This document shows positions 1 through 11,500 of a stretch of 64,000 nucleotides of DNA, in pieces; position 1 is the first letter of the stretch, and every line of letters begins with the position of its first letter. The translations under genes were made by a program, and so were the position numbers. The notes beneath the pieces are model-generated. The model did not search any database, was not told the origin of the DNA, and saw only the letters and a program-made list of their open reading frames with translations. The stretch lies in NCBI GenBank assembly GCA_034007295.1, contig JAVERC010000015.1, positions 3,173-67,172 of the forward strand. The letters run 5' to 3'. This DNA comes from JACKCP01 sp034007295 (GTDB lineage Bacteria; Desulfobacterota; Desulfobacteria; Desulfobacterales; JACKCP01).

Positions 1-1541
1 GCGTCTTTTAACAAAGGCTCAATTTTACAATTTTCAATTATTTTAAGCGAGTCAGGGTTAAGTGATTCCTCAAGTTCACTTTTTCCAGGATTTTCAGTGT
101 TAAAAAGCCTGTCATAGATTTTTACTTTTGCATCAACTCCATATTTTTCCGATACCCAGTGAATTGTTCCCTTAATTTTTCTTCCATCGTGAGCATTGCC
201 TCCCTTTGAAAGAGGATCGTAAGTGCATCTAAGTTCAGTTACTTCACCGGTTTCGTCTTTTATGTAATCAATACATTTTATTATATAGGCGTACCTTAAT
301 CTTACTTCCCTTCCTGGCCCAAGTCTGAAAAATTTTTTTGGAGGATCTTCCATAAAATCTTCTTTTTCAATGTATATAACCTTTGAAAATGCCAACGGCC
401 TTGTTCCCATAGATTCATCTCCAGGATGGTTTAAGCAGTCAAAAATCTCTTCCTTATCATCTTCATAATTTTCTATTACAACTTTTAATGGATTTAAAAC
501 ACAAAACCTCCTTTGTGCTTTAGCATTAAGCTCATCCCTTACACAATGCTCAAACAAAGCCGCGTCAACAACTGAATCCTTTTTTGCAACCCCAATTTTT
601 TCGCAAAAATTTCTTATTGATTCAGGAGGAACGCCTCTTCTTCTAAATCCTGCAATTGTCGGCATTCTTGGATCATCCCAACCCTCAACAATTTTTTTAT
701 TAACAAGCTCAATAAGTTTTCTTTTACTCAAAACTGTATATGAAAGATTAAGCCTTGCAAACTCAGTCTGTTCAGGCAGGCCATTTTTTGAGCTTACTCC
801 GCTCTCACGTAAAATCCAGTCATATAAAGGACGATTATTTTCAAATTCAAGGGTACATATTGAATGAGTTACACCACTTTTAACATCAGAAAGACATTGA
901 GCAAAATCATACATTGGATAAATTTTCCATTTATCCCCTGTACGGTAATGGGGCATTTTCATAATTCTATAAATTGCAGGATCCCTCATCACTAAATTTG
1001 GAGAAGCCATATCTATTTTAAGCCTTAAAACCTTTGAGCCCTCTTCAAATTCTCCTTTTTTCATTTTTTCAAAAAGTTCAAGATTTTCATCAATGCTTCT
1101 GTCTCTATAAGGGCTGTTTTTACCTGCCTCAGTTAAAGTTCCTCTATATTCTCTTATTTGTTCAGAATTCAAATCACAAACATATGCCTTGCCTTTTTTT
1201 ATTAGATTCAAGGCTGTTTCATAAAAAAAATCATAAAGGTCAGAAGCATAAGACAGATTATCATTCCAGTCAAAACCAAGCCATTTTACATCTTCTTTTA
1301 TTGCTTCAACAAAAACAATATCTTCTTTTACCGGGTTTGTATCATCAAATCTTAAATGACATTTTCCGCCAAATTCCTTTGCCATTCCAAAATTAAGGCA
1401 GATTGATTTTGCATGTCCTATATGAAGAAACCCGTTTGGCTCAGGTGGAAACCTTGTTTCTACTGTTTTATATTTCCCTGATTCAAGGTCTTTTTTAATT
1501 TTAGTTCTAATAAAATGTGAAGAAATTTCATTATCGCTCAT
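1..1541 (-). CDS. glnS: Glutaminyl-tRNA synthetase (3' end outside window)
   Basis: Class I aminoacyl-tRNA synthetase that charges tRNA-Gln with glutamine in the cytoplasm. The reading frame runs off the window edge, so the C-terminus is missing. Near the N-terminus the translation shows RFPPEPNGFLHIGHAKSI, which carries the HIGH nucleotide-binding motif in the form typical of GlnRS rather than discriminating GluRS. Further on, TVLSKRKL is the KMSKS-loop equivalent. The beta-barrel anticodon-binding region follows (VIENY, HPGDESMGTRPL, IYIEKEDFMED, RLGPGREVRLRYAY). The ATG at 1541 is preceded by an AGGG ribosome site. Presence of GlnRS means at least part of Gln-tRNA is charged directly. It is divergent from the large kinase gene at 1774 across about 230 AT-rich bases that must hold both promoters. 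Confidence 0.96.
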   Translation of the reverse strand, partial: MSDNEISSHFIRTKIKKDLESGKYKTVETRFPPEPNGFLHIGHAKSICLNFGMAKEFGGKCHLRFDDTNPVKEDIVFVEAIKEDVKWLGFDWNDNLSYASDLYDFFYETALNLIKKGKAYVCDLNSEQIREYRGTLTEAGKNSPYRDRSIDENLELFEKMKKGEFEEGSKVLRLKIDMASPNLVMRDPAIYRIMKMPHYRTGDKWKIYPMYDFAQCLSDVKSGVTHSICTLEFENNRPLYDWILRESGVSSKNGLPEQTEFARLNLSYTVLSKRKLIELVNKKIVEGWDDPRMPTIAGFRRRGVPPESIRNFCEKIGVAKKDSVVDAALFEHCVRDELNAKAQRRFCVLNPLKVVIENYEDDKEEIFDCLNHPGDESMGTRPLAFSKVIYIEKEDFMEDPPKKFFRLGPGREVRLRYAYIIKCIDYIKDETGEVTELRCTYDPLSKGGNAHDGRKIKGTIHWVSEKYGVDAKVKIYDRLFNTENPGKSELEESLNPDSLKIIENCKIEPLLKD

Positions 1542-1773
1542 TTTTTTTCCCTGTAATTAATTAGCCTAATTAAACAATTTTTTAAAAAATTTATTTTTAA
1601 GTCCTATTTTGGAAACCTTTAATAAATTTTATATTTCCAATTATCATATTAACTTAAAAAAGCAAAATTTTACTTTAACAAGTATTATTTATTCAAAAAT
1701 TGTATTTTAATTTAATTTTCTGATATTATCCCCTTCAAAAATCAAATTTGAAAAAACCAGGAAAACCATATTA

Positions 1774-4700
1774 ATGGAAATTATTCAAAACAAATACAGA
1801 ATTACAGGATTCTTAGCAAAAAAACCCGGATTCACCTCATATGAAGCTGTAAATATTCTTAACAAAGAAAACATAGTTTTAAGGAAATATGATGCTTTTA
1901 TAAATTCTATAGAATTTGATGAATTAAAAAAACAACTTTTAAAACTAAAACAACACCCTATAGATAAAACAGCACCGATTTTAGATATTACAACTGAAAA
2001 TTCCAGCGGAAAACTTATTGTAGTTTTTGAAAGACCGCCTGGAAGACCTTTATCAACTTTTTTTGGCAAAACATTCAATCAAAAAAAAAATCACCCTTTT
2101 TCTTCAACTACAGCTTTTCTTGACCTTGCATGCAAAATAACAGAACTTTTAAAATCAGTTCACAAAAATGATATTCCATACTTAAATATTCATCCTGCCT
2201 CAATTTTTATTGATGGGAATGACAATATAAATGCTCTTCCACCTTCTTTTAGCTCATTTTCAATTTTAAAAACACCAGCCCCACATAATGAGGCTATAGA
2301 AAATTTCATGTATTATCTTGCTCCTGAACAGATTGAAAGCTACAGCGAAGGAATAGATTTTAGAACAGATTTTTATTCTGCAGGGGTTTTATTTTATGAG
2401 TGTCTTACAGGCCTTGTTCCATTTGAAGATATTAAGGATAAAGACAGCTTTATAAATGCTCTTGTTTCAAAAAATCCAATTCAGGAAAAACCTCCTGAAA
2501 TTTTTCCACCTATACTGAAAATTATTGAAAAACTTTTATCCAAATCCAAAGAAAAGCGTTATCAATCTGTGTATGGGCTTAACTATGATCTCACAAGATG
2601 CCTTGAAGCTTATAAAGAAAAGAATTCTATAGCCTCTTTTACACCAGGTCTTAGAGATATTTCAGGAAATTTTTCAATCTCAGATAAAATTTATGGAAGA
2701 GAAACCGAATTAAGCAGACTTTTAATTGCTTTTTACAAGGCTGCAAAAGGATACAAGGAAAACATTTTTCTTAAAGGCGACCCAGGAATAGGCAAAACAA
2801 AACTTATAAACGAGTTCCAAAAAAATGTAAGCGAGGCTGGAGGAATTGTAATTTCTGGGAAATTTTCCCAAAAAAACAGAAACCAGCCATATTCTGCATT
2901 TAAAGATGCTTTTTCACAATTTATACGCGATGTATTTTCCAAAGGTGAAGACAGTGCTGAAAGACTGAGGGAAAGTTTTACTCAAAATTTAAAACACAAT
3001 TCTAAAATTCTTTCCGACTTTATTCCAGAGATTTCAATGCTTATAAATTCTGATGAAGAACTTGAAGAAAAATTTCCTGTAACTAATAAAAACAGATTTT
3101 TCACAGCATGCAGAAAATTTCTTGAATCCTGTTTATCCTTTGCAAATCCTGTAATGCTGTTTCTTGATGACCTGCACTGGGCAGACACTGCAAGCCTTGA
3201 GCTTTTTTCTCTGATATCCAGATATTTCCAAGGAGGTTCTCTTCTTGTAATTGGTGCATTCAGAAACACAAACAATCATTCTACAAAATATATTTATGAA
3301 ATTATGGAATCAATGAGGGAAAACTATATTCCCTTTGAAATAATTGAACTTGAACCTCTTGCAACACATCACATTTCAGAACTTATTCAAGACAGCTTTG
3401 GCAATGATCCCGGCGAAAATGTTGCCCTGGCAAATTTAATTTTTCAGCAGACAGGAGGAAATCCATTTCAAATTCACCAGTATATTTTTTCAATTCATGC
3501 TGCAAAATTAATTTACTATGATTTTGATTCAGGAATATGGAAATGGGACTTTGATTCAATTTACAGACAAAGCAGGCAAAATTTTTCAAGAAATTATATT
3601 AATGAAATTTTAAAAAAATTCTCTGAAAAAACTTTTGAACTTCTTTCTATGGCAGCATGCTCCGGAACATTTTTTTCAAAGTCAAGACTTTCTCTTATCT
3701 CAGAACTTCCTGAAAATGAAATATCAGCATTAATTGAACCAGCCTTTTACTCAGGATTAATCTTTAAAACAAACAAAGACAACAATGAAATTTATTATTT
3801 CAGACATGACAATATTCAGCAGACAATTCTTGATTCCATGTCCTTTGAAAAAAGAAAAAAACTCCATTTATTTATTGGTGAAAAACTTTTTTCCAGAATT
3901 AAAATCAATGAGTTTGAAAAATTAGAGAGTTCAACTTCAAAAAATGAAATTTTATATGAAACATTATATCATTTTAATGAGGGATCAGACCTTCTGCCTA
4001 AAGAACAAAGACTTGAAATTGCAAAACTCAATTTAAAAGCAGCAAAAAATGCCATAAGGTCAAGTTCGGGAAGTACAGCAATGAAATTTCTTGAAAAAGC
4101 AGTCTCGTTGCTTGGAGCAAATATGTGGAAAGAATCACCTGACCTTGCGACCCAAATTTCCATTGAATCTGGATATTCTGCACTTTTATCTGGTGATTAT
4201 GAAAAAGTAAGAGAAAATGCAAAAAAAATACTTTTGAATAACAAAAACATTTTAAGCCAGGTTAAAGCCTATGAACTGCTTATCAACTCTCAAATATCTG
4301 ACAATAAACTTGAAAGTTCAATAAAATCAGGAATTTTTATTTTAGGAAAGCTTGGAATAATAATAAATGAATATCCCGGAAAATTTAAAATTTTTTATAG
4401 CGTTTTAAAAACAAAACTATTGCTTGGTCCAAATCCTGGTATAAAAATTAAAAGCTTAAAATCAATGGAAGATAAGGTTATGATTACAACCATGAGAATC
4501 TTATCCCTTCTTTTGACTCCAAGCTATCTGTCATACCCTGACCTTCATCCTGTACTTTGTGCACTTATGGTAAAAATAAGCCTTAAATACGGAATCTGTT
4601 CAGAAACCTCATATGCCTTATCTGCCTTTGGAATATCTGTAAATAAAACCCTGAACGACTATGAATATGCATCTTTTTTAGGGAATTTAAGTCTTGAAAT

Positions 4701-7700
4701 CGGAGAAAAAAACAACCATTCCATTGGATATGCAAGGTCTTTAATTGTAAATTCAATTTTTTTAAATCATTGGCAAAATCCTGTCAATTCATGCCTTCCA
4801 ATGTTAAGAAAAGGAAAAGAAACAGCCTTTGAACTTGGTGATTTTGAATTTGGCTCCCATGCAATGCACGCACTTTTGAGTTATTCGCTTTTTGCAGGCC
4901 ACCCTCTTCCAAATATAAGAAAAGAACTTGAAATAACAGAAATAACCATGGAACAAATGGGCCAAAAGCTTGCACTTAACCATTTGAGAATTTTTTTAAA
5001 ACTTACAAAAATTTTTTTAAAGGAATCTGAATTAAGGCCTCTTTCACAACAAGATATTTTAACCAAACCGAAAATCAGCGATGGAATAAATGAAATACCT
5101 GATATTACAGGAAAATTTTTAATAAATTTTGCAAACAGCTTTATTTATCTTTACATGAACAATATTCCAAAAGCAGACAAATACTGGAAAGAAGCCAACA
5201 AAAATATTAAAGGCGGTTCATCTCTACTTATTTACCCATACCATCTTTTTATTGGTGCTCTAATTTCTTTGTTAAAATACGAAAAAATAACAAACAACAA
5301 ATATCAAAATCATATTGTTGAAGAATTTTCTGAAAGAACAAAAAAATTTAGAAAATTTGCTAACTTATCTCCTGTAAACCACTACCACAGATATATTTTG
5401 ATAAAAGCTGAAAAAGCTAGAATCTCAAAAAATTTTCCAAAAGCAGAATTTTTTTATCAGCAGGCAATAAATCAGGCAAGGGAAAATGACCTTACCCAGG
5501 ATGAAGCTCTTTTTGCTGAACGGGCCTACATATTTTATAGAGAAACCGACAAAAACAAAACTGCATACAATTATCTGAATCAGGCTGTTGCAGCCTATAA
5601 AAAATGGGGATGTCTTTTAAAATTATCAAGTCTTATTGGTTCAGAAAACTTAAAAATCAATTCTGAAATTAAGTACTTTTCCGAGCCTGAATTCCCACTT
5701 AGAAATTTCCCAAAAATTTTCAGAGCACTAAGGCTTTTATCTGAAAAAGTTATAAAAAGTGAGCTTATTTTACAATTAATGGATATTGTAACAGATATTT
5801 CAGGTGCAACGCACGGGTATTTTATTGAGCTTAAAAAAAATATCCCTGTTGTTTCAGCCTCAGCCTCAGCAGATACGGGCCCAGAATTTTATGACCCAGG
5901 AGCTGCAATTTCTTCTTTTTCAGGAATACTTGAGCCGGTCGTTCATAATGTTTTCCAGACAAGACAAACTTTTTTCCCTGAACAGATTTCAAGGGAATAT
6001 TCAAAACTTTTTACTCCTGATGCTGAAAAAATACCAAAATCAGTAATCTGTCTCCCTGTGATAAGACGCCAGAATTTAAAAGGTGTAATTTATCTTGAAA
6101 ATATTGACATAAAAAATGTTTTTACCCAGGACAAGGTTGAGCTTTTGACAATCATCTGTGCTCACACAGCCATCTGCCTTGAAAACATGGAAAAATTTAC
6201 AAGTCTTATAGAAAAAATCGGCGACAAAAAACAAGCACAAAATATTATTCAGGAAACAACAACAAAACTTGAGGAAAGAATAAAACAAAGAACCGAGGAC
6301 CTGATAAAACTAAATACCAAACTTCAAAAAGAAGTTGAATTCAAGCTTAAGGCCGAAAAAGCACTTATTCAAAGTGAAACCAAATACAGAACCCTTGTTG
6401 AGAGAATGAATGACGGGCTTGGAGTCCAAGATAAAAACAGAGTCATAACCTATGTAAATGCCAGAATGTGTGCCATAACAGGCTACAGCCAGTCTGAAAT
6501 GATAGGCAGAAAATCCTATGAACTTTTACAAGAAATTGTAGATGATCCTTCAATTTTCCATCCATCAAACCTTAAACAAAGCATTGTTTTTGAGCATGAG
6601 ATAAAAACAAAGGATAATAATAAACTTACCGTTCTGTTCCAGGGACAAAACCTTTATGACAATGAAGGAAACTATGAGGGCAGTTTTGCTGTAATAACAG
6701 ATATTACAGAACTCAAACAGCTCACTCTTGAAATTGCAGAAAGAGAAGAACAGATAAGAGCCCTTATAAATGCTACAAGAGATTCTGTAATAATGATAGA
6801 TTCTAAAGGATTTATAATTACTGCCAACAAAATAGCTGCCAAACGCTTTGGATTCACACCTAAAGAATTTATTGGGAAAAAAATTTTTGATCTTTTCCCT
6901 GAAAACTTTATAAAACATCAAAAAAAATACATAAATGAAGTGACAAATACAGGGCAAATAATAAGATTTCAGGATTCAGCAGGAGAATTTATTTATGACA
7001 TAACCCTTTACCCTGTAAAAAGAAACAAAAACCAAATAGACAGAATTGCCATATATGCCAAAGATATTACTGAACTAAAAAAAGCTGAAGAACAAATAAG
7101 CTCACTTACCAAGGAAATTATAAAGGCCCAGGAAAATGAAAGAAAAAAAATTGCACTTGATCTTCATGACCATGTAGCTCAAAATTTATCCTTTTTAAAA
7201 ATAACAGCTGATTCTTTAAAAAATACTAAAGAAAGCGATCTTCAAAACAAAATTCTAATTCTTTCAAACGGCTTAAAAGATTCAATTGCTGATATAAGAC
7301 ATATTTCATACGATTTAAGACCACCAAACCTTGATGAACTAGGCCTTGTAAAAGCAATTTATCAACATTGTGAAGATTTTTCATTTAAGCATGGAATTGA
7401 AATTGACTTTACCTCTGCAGGCATAGAAAACATTAAATTCAGTTTTGACATAGAAATAAACATATTCAGAATTATCCAGGAAGCACTTAATAATATTTTA
7501 AAACATTCAAAGGCAAATATGGCAAGAATAAGGCTTATCGCCTCATACCCAAGGGTAATTCTGCGCATTGAAGACAATGGGAAAGGCTTTGATGTAAAAA
7601 CAGAATCCGATTTAAGTGCTGCCGGCGAAAAAATGGGGCTCAAGGGAATGAGGGAAAGGATTTCTCTTATTGGAGGTAAAATGGAAATCAATTCAGTACT

Positions 7701-7758
7701 TGGAACAGGCACAAAAATTGTTGCAGAAATTCCATATCCTGAGTTAAATACCCATTAA
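1774..7758 (+). CDS. Pseudokinase/AAA ATPase/TPR/GAF/PAS-PAS sensor histidine kinase
   Basis: A 1994-residue cytoplasmic signalling protein of the class annotated as trifunctional serine/threonine kinase, ATP-binding protein and sensor histidine kinase. Order: Ser/Thr-kinase fold (about 8-280), AAA_16-type ATPase with Walker A GDPGIGKT (335-342) and Walker B VMLFLDDLHWAD (460-471), helical TPR-like region (about 780-1280), GAF (about 1330-1490), two PAS domains (about 1530-1780), HisKA_3 with phosphoacceptor His1798 (ALDLHDHVAQ), and HATPase with EALNNILKHS and DNGKGFD. The N-terminal kinase looks dead: the HRDLKPxN stretch reads YLNIHPAS, losing the catalytic Asp, Lys and Asn, and no DFG is visible, whereas the YLAPEQ and DFYSAGVLFYECLTG segments remain. 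It is probably a docking or sensing domain. No response regulator lies nearby, so the partner is unknown. AGGAAA precedes the start. Confidence 0.9.
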   Translation: MEIIQNKYRITGFLAKKPGFTSYEAVNILNKENIVLRKYDAFINSIEFDELKKQLLKLKQHPIDKTAPILDITTENSSGKLIVVFERPPGRPLSTFFGKTFNQKKNHPFSSTTAFLDLACKITELLKSVHKNDIPYLNIHPASIFIDGNDNINALPPSFSSFSILKTPAPHNEAIENFMYYLAPEQIESYSEGIDFRTDFYSAGVLFYECLTGLVPFEDIKDKDSFINALVSKNPIQEKPPEIFPPILKIIEKLLSKSKEKRYQSVYGLNYDLTRCLEAYKEKNSIASFTPGLRDISGNFSISDKIYGRETELSRLLIAFYKAAKGYKENIFLKGDPGIGKTKLINEFQKNVSEAGGIVISGKFSQKNRNQPYSAFKDAFSQFIRDVFSKGEDSAERLRESFTQNLKHNSKILSDFIPEISMLINSDEELEEKFPVTNKNRFFTACRKFLESCLSFANPVMLFLDDLHWADTASLELFSLISRYFQGGSLLVIGAFRNTNNHSTKYIYEIMESMRENYIPFEIIELEPLATHHISELIQDSFGNDPGENVALANLIFQQTGGNPFQIHQYIFSIHAAKLIYYDFDSGIWKWDFDSIYRQSRQNFSRNYINEILKKFSEKTFELLSMAACSGTFFSKSRLSLISELPENEISALIEPAFYSGLIFKTNKDNNEIYYFRHDNIQQTILDSMSFEKRKKLHLFIGEKLFSRIKINEFEKLESSTSKNEILYETLYHFNEGSDLLPKEQRLEIAKLNLKAAKNAIRSSSGSTAMKFLEKAVSLLGANMWKESPDLATQISIESGYSALLSGDYEKVRENAKKILLNNKNILSQVKAYELLINSQISDNKLESSIKSGIFILGKLGIIINEYPGKFKIFYSVLKTKLLLGPNPGIKIKSLKSMEDKVMITTMRILSLLLTPSYLSYPDLHPVLCALMVKISLKYGICSETSYALSAFGISVNKTLNDYEYASFLGNLSLEIGEKNNHSIGYARSLIVNSIFLNHWQNPVNSCLPMLRKGKETAFELGDFEFGSHAMHALLSYSLFAGHPLPNIRKELEITEITMEQMGQKLALNHLRIFLKLTKIFLKESELRPLSQQDILTKPKISDGINEIPDITGKFLINFANSFIYLYMNNIPKADKYWKEANKNIKGGSSLLIYPYHLFIGALISLLKYEKITNNKYQNHIVEEFSERTKKFRKFANLSPVNHYHRYILIKAEKARISKNFPKAEFFYQQAINQARENDLTQDEALFAERAYIFYRETDKNKTAYNYLNQAVAAYKKWGCLLKLSSLIGSENLKINSEIKYFSEPEFPLRNFPKIFRALRLLSEKVIKSELILQLMDIVTDISGATHGYFIELKKNIPVVSASASADTGPEFYDPGAAISSFSGILEPVVHNVFQTRQTFFPEQISREYSKLFTPDAEKIPKSVICLPVIRRQNLKGVIYLENIDIKNVFTQDKVELLTIICAHTAICLENMEKFTSLIEKIGDKKQAQNIIQETTTKLEERIKQRTEDLIKLNTKLQKEVEFKLKAEKALIQSETKYRTLVERMNDGLGVQDKNRVITYVNARMCAITGYSQSEMIGRKSYELLQEIVDDPSIFHPSNLKQSIVFEHEIKTKDNNKLTVLFQGQNLYDNEGNYEGSFAVITDITELKQLTLEIAEREEQIRALINATRDSVIMIDSKGFIITANKIAAKRFGFTPKEFIGKKIFDLFPENFIKHQKKYINEVTNTGQIIRFQDSAGEFIYDITLYPVKRNKNQIDRIAIYAKDITELKKAEEQISSLTKEIIKAQENERKKIALDLHDHVAQNLSFLKITADSLKNTKESDLQNKILILSNGLKDSIADIRHISYDLRPPNLDELGLVKAIYQHCEDFSFKHGIEIDFTSAGIENIKFSFDIEINIFRIIQEALNNILKHSKANMARIRLIASYPRVILRIEDNGKGFDVKTESDLSAAGEKMGLKGMRERISLIGGKMEINSVLGTGTKIVAEIPYPELNTH

Positions 7759-7828
7759 AATAGTAAGGTTCTAGTTTTTCAGCTGAATACTTACAAAAAA
7801 TATTTAATAAAAAAAATGGAATCAAATC

Positions 7829-8359
7829 ATGATTATCTGTCTTGGCTCAAAAAATCCCGTAAAACTTAAGGCTCTTAAAACCGGTGCAATGGATTTTTTT
7901 GAGGAAAAAAAAATAGAATTTAAAAATTTTGAAGTGCCTTCCCTTGTATCAGATCAGCCGATTGGACTTGAAGAAACAATAAAGGGAGCATCAAACAGAG
8001 CAATAAATGCATTTAAAAATACTCAGTGTTTTATGGGCTGCGGCATTGAATCAGGAATTTTTAAAGATCCACTGGAAAATATTTATTACAATACAACTGT
8101 ATGTGCATTGTATAACGGACAAAAAATTTTCAAAGGCATAGGCCCTGCCTTCAGACTTCCAGACAAAACAGCCGGCTACCTTATAAATGACAATATGGAA
8201 CTTGACGAAGCCGTTCAAAAATCAGGTTATACCATGAACAAAAGAATAGGATACAGTGAAGGACTTATTGGAATACTCAGCAATGGAAAGGTTGATAGAA
8301 TGAAATATACAATTCCGGCTGTTCAGATGGCTTTTATTTCTTTTGTTAATGACTTGTAG
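7829..8359 (+). CDS. yjjX: Inosine/xanthosine triphosphatase (YjjX family)
   Basis: A 176-residue soluble protein of the YjjX/DUF84 NTPase family, which hydrolyses non-canonical ITP and XTP to keep deaminated purines out of nucleic acids. The N-terminal IICLGSKNPVKLKAL, the SDQPIGLEETIKGASNRA segment and GCGIESGI are the conserved family signatures, and the length matches the family norm. It lies 70 bases after the histidine kinase gene on the same strand and may be cotranscribed. A hairpin terminator follows the stop by about 30 bases. Confidence 0.9.
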   Translation: MIICLGSKNPVKLKALKTGAMDFFEEKKIEFKNFEVPSLVSDQPIGLEETIKGASNRAINAFKNTQCFMGCGIESGIFKDPLENIYYNTTVCALYNGQKIFKGIGPAFRLPDKTAGYLINDNMELDEAVQKSGYTMNKRIGYSEGLIGILSNGKVDRMKYTIPAVQMAFISFVNDL

Positions 8360-8380
8360 GGTTTTAGAACAATTTTATTA

Positions 8381-8420
8381 ATAAAAAAACCGGGGATGAT
8401 TTTTCTTTCCCCGGTTTAAA
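8381..8420. terminator. Bidirectional hairpin terminator between yjjX and the pilY1 operon
   Basis: A perfect 10-bp stem, AAACCGGGGA (8387-8396) and TCCCCGGTTT (8408-8417), with an 11-base loop. Read on the minus strand the stem is followed by TTTTTTTATT, a good U-tract, so it should end the pilY1 operon coming from 8554. On the plus strand the tract is weaker but the hairpin would still serve yjjX. Confidence 0.85.
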
Positions 8421-8450
8421 ATCTACTATTAAATAACTAAGTGATTACTT

Positions 8451-8548
8451 AGTTGCTGAACGAAAACCGCCTTTTTTGTCCATTTCGGCGTTAGAATCAA
8501 AATTTAATCCTCAAAATACTGAATGTATCCTAAAGGTTAAATTTTTCA
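8451..8548 (+). repeat. Family A palindromic repeat, copy 1 (3' end truncated)
   Basis: Starts AGTTGCTGAACGAAAAC and keeps the central palindrome (AAATTTAATCC ... AGGTTAAATTT), but lacks the far terminal inverted repeat and fades out a few bases before the stop codon of pilY1 at 8554. The four bases before the element are ACTT, the same as the target duplication seen at copy 3. Confidence 0.85.
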
Positions 8549-8553
8549 AAAAA

Positions 8554-11500
8554 TTATTCCTCTTTCCAGAATATTACTCCGCTCTTAAGTCCGTAAGGGG
8601 TATCAACATCTATACTTTCAATTCCCCCTGTTCCTAGCTGAATAAGTGCTGTTGCACCTTCCTGCTGCCCTATGTGAGTACCAAAAAATGGTGCCGGCAT
8701 TCCAGGCCCAAGTGCTACCATTTCCTTGATATTATCACCGTCCAAACCATCATCTAAAAAGACTTCTTTATAATATGCAGTCCCTGTTTTATAGTATAAA
8801 GCATAAAGATAACTGTTCCCACCGAATCCACAAACATCATCATTTGGTACAAAAGTTGGAATCATTGCAAGACCGCCTAAAACAGAAGGTTTAGTTACTG
8901 CCCTTTCTCCGGTCATTCTAAGCTCCCTGTACCAGCCGTCTTTATATTGAATATTATTTATATCAGAAGCATCATAATCTGTTTGTTCAAGTAGAGTATT
9001 CCAATCAGGAGTATCTGCATCAATGTTAAGACTATCGTCTTTGTCTAAAATATCCTTATTTTTTGTAACAACTAGATTATCAACCCTATATAAACTGGAT
9101 GTTCCAAGGGAGACTATTGAAGATTCATGCCCAGGATTATATAATGGATCCTTGAAACCAAAAAGATACTGCTGATCTGTTGTGCTCTTGTCTGACTGGT
9201 TTAAATATCTCCCTGTTCCCCCAATTATCCATGAATTATCATTTTCATCAGTTGAAACTGAAAGTGAGGCTGTGATGGGTGCGTCTACAGAAAAAATATT
9301 TCTGAGCCCCCAAAAACCAGCAGTTGTAGCATCTTCTAGTTTAGATAAATCAGTATTATCAAATGTATCAATTACACTTATTTTACTATTCCATGCCCAA
9401 TTACCTTCATTGTCAAAAACTTTATAGGACTCAGCCAAATATATATTGTCGTGACTAAAACTGTTGCCGGAAAGTATTTTCAGATCTTTGTCAATTATAG
9501 AAGCAGAAGTAAAAAAGGAATTCTCCTGCCCTTCAAAAATTTTCTGGGGATCTCCTGTCTTCAAATCAACAACAAAAATCAGACCTTTCTGGCTGCTGCT
9601 TCCTGTATAGTCTGTTGGCCCTGAGCCAAAAACAAGATGCCAATCGTCACCAATACCGTTATTTCTTACAATTACAGGAACGCTAAAACTGAACCCCATA
9701 TTAGCATATGTCCTTTCCCATAATAGCTTTGGACTTCTTGGTTCTGTTACATCCAGGCAAAAATAAGTTGGATTAATTCTTTTATTTTCATTAATTCCAT
9801 CACTGTCAAAATCACCATATACACCTATTGAGTTTCCTCCCATCCTAAGTCCTGCAACTAAAATGGTTCGCCATTCTGTTATACCGTCATTATCAACATC
9901 AATTTTTACATCTGCAACAAGAGGCATCTGATCTACATAATAGACATGCGAATAATCTGGATCAGGCAGCCATTTTAAATGGGGTAAAAGGCTTTTAGGA
10001 ATAAATGACCAGATTTCCTCTCCTATTCCCTCAGTAGTTCCTGTAGGCTTTACGTATTTGCCGTTTTCATAAATCCAGGAAGTAAAGGCATGAAGCTGGC
10101 CGTCATTTGCTCCAACATATACAACAGTTTCTCTGTTTCTGTTATTATGAAAATATGTCTGATAGCCCTTGTCACCATAAAGCAGATGGTATTGCCCTGT
10201 TGGTTTTGATACAATTACAGGAGATGAATTAACAATATCACCAAGTTTCCATACACCCAGTGGATTTCCGTCATCATCATTTATTGTTCTTGGACGCAGC
10301 ACTTCTATATCTGTACCACGGACATAGTTTATAAGATTAACAGCTCTTTCATCCTGAGTTGTGCCAAGATAATCATAACTATCGTCTCCAACCGGACAAA
10401 GGACACCAAGCCAGTTCTTAAGAGAATCAACATTTGAGTCTTTAAACTCTATAAAATCGCCGCTTCCAAATGACAGGTAACCTGCTGCTGCAGTTTCATC
10501 ACCAATATATGTATAAATTTTTCGATCACCTGCTGCCTTTGTCATTAACTTTTTACCAGCTTCCCAGATCGGAATAATCTCATCAATTGAATGGGTGGTA
10601 AAGCTTGCAGTAGAAAGATCAGGGTATTCATCAGCATCACTCACAAAATATTTTCTCACAGTTGTATCACCTGATAAATCACTTATAAATTCGATTATTT
10701 TATCAGATCCGGGATCAAGACTGTATGAACCATCTGCATTTTGACCATTGGTATTTTCCCTGATATTACCGTATTTATCAAGCCATAGATTTTGTAAATA
10801 TCCAAGCCATCTCACATTTTCATGATTTGGTATTGCAGGCCTGAAAAAAGCCTGAAGAATATTGCCATCACCTCTTTTATTTGTTGCAAGAACAGAAGCT
10901 GAAGTACCTGAACCGGCCTTCTCAAGTATATTGGAAAAAGCTTTATTCAGCTGTTTTTCCAACTGAAGGGGATTTATTACATAGTAATAATTGTCAGGAA
11001 CACCATCATTATTTTTATCCCAGTCATCTCCGCTTCCCCACTTTGCAGAATACCACAAAGGATCTTTAAGCAGTGTAGCAGGTATATCTGAGCTTGGAGT
11101 AAAGGTCCTTTCCCTTGAATAAACAGTAGAATCTCCAATAATTCCATGGGAAAGCTTCATTGTGCTGCTTCCTCGTCCTGGTTCATTCCTGTCCATAGGA
11201 GTATCAAGAAAATACAGAGGATCATTTGTTGGCTGACTTGCAATATCTAAGTAAATACCGTCTTTTGTTGTACCTGATATTATATATCCCATATGCATTA
11301 CTATGCCGGCAGCTTCATATTCCTTTGTGAGAGTGATTTTTAATGTATTATCATCTTGAACAGCATAGTCATAACGAACAATAACATCCATATCATGGTC
11401 ATTACCCTGCTCAACGTCTTCAAAGTTAATTCTGATTTTCCCTGATTTACCGTCTGGTGCAAGTTCTTGAATAAAAAAATCCACAATTGTAAGAGTCGGC

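Noticed and set aside
1034..1396. Plus-strand frame of 120 codons at the window start
   Set aside because: Lies wholly within glnS on the opposite strand; Leu/Gln/Tyr-rich composition is typical of an antisense shadow.
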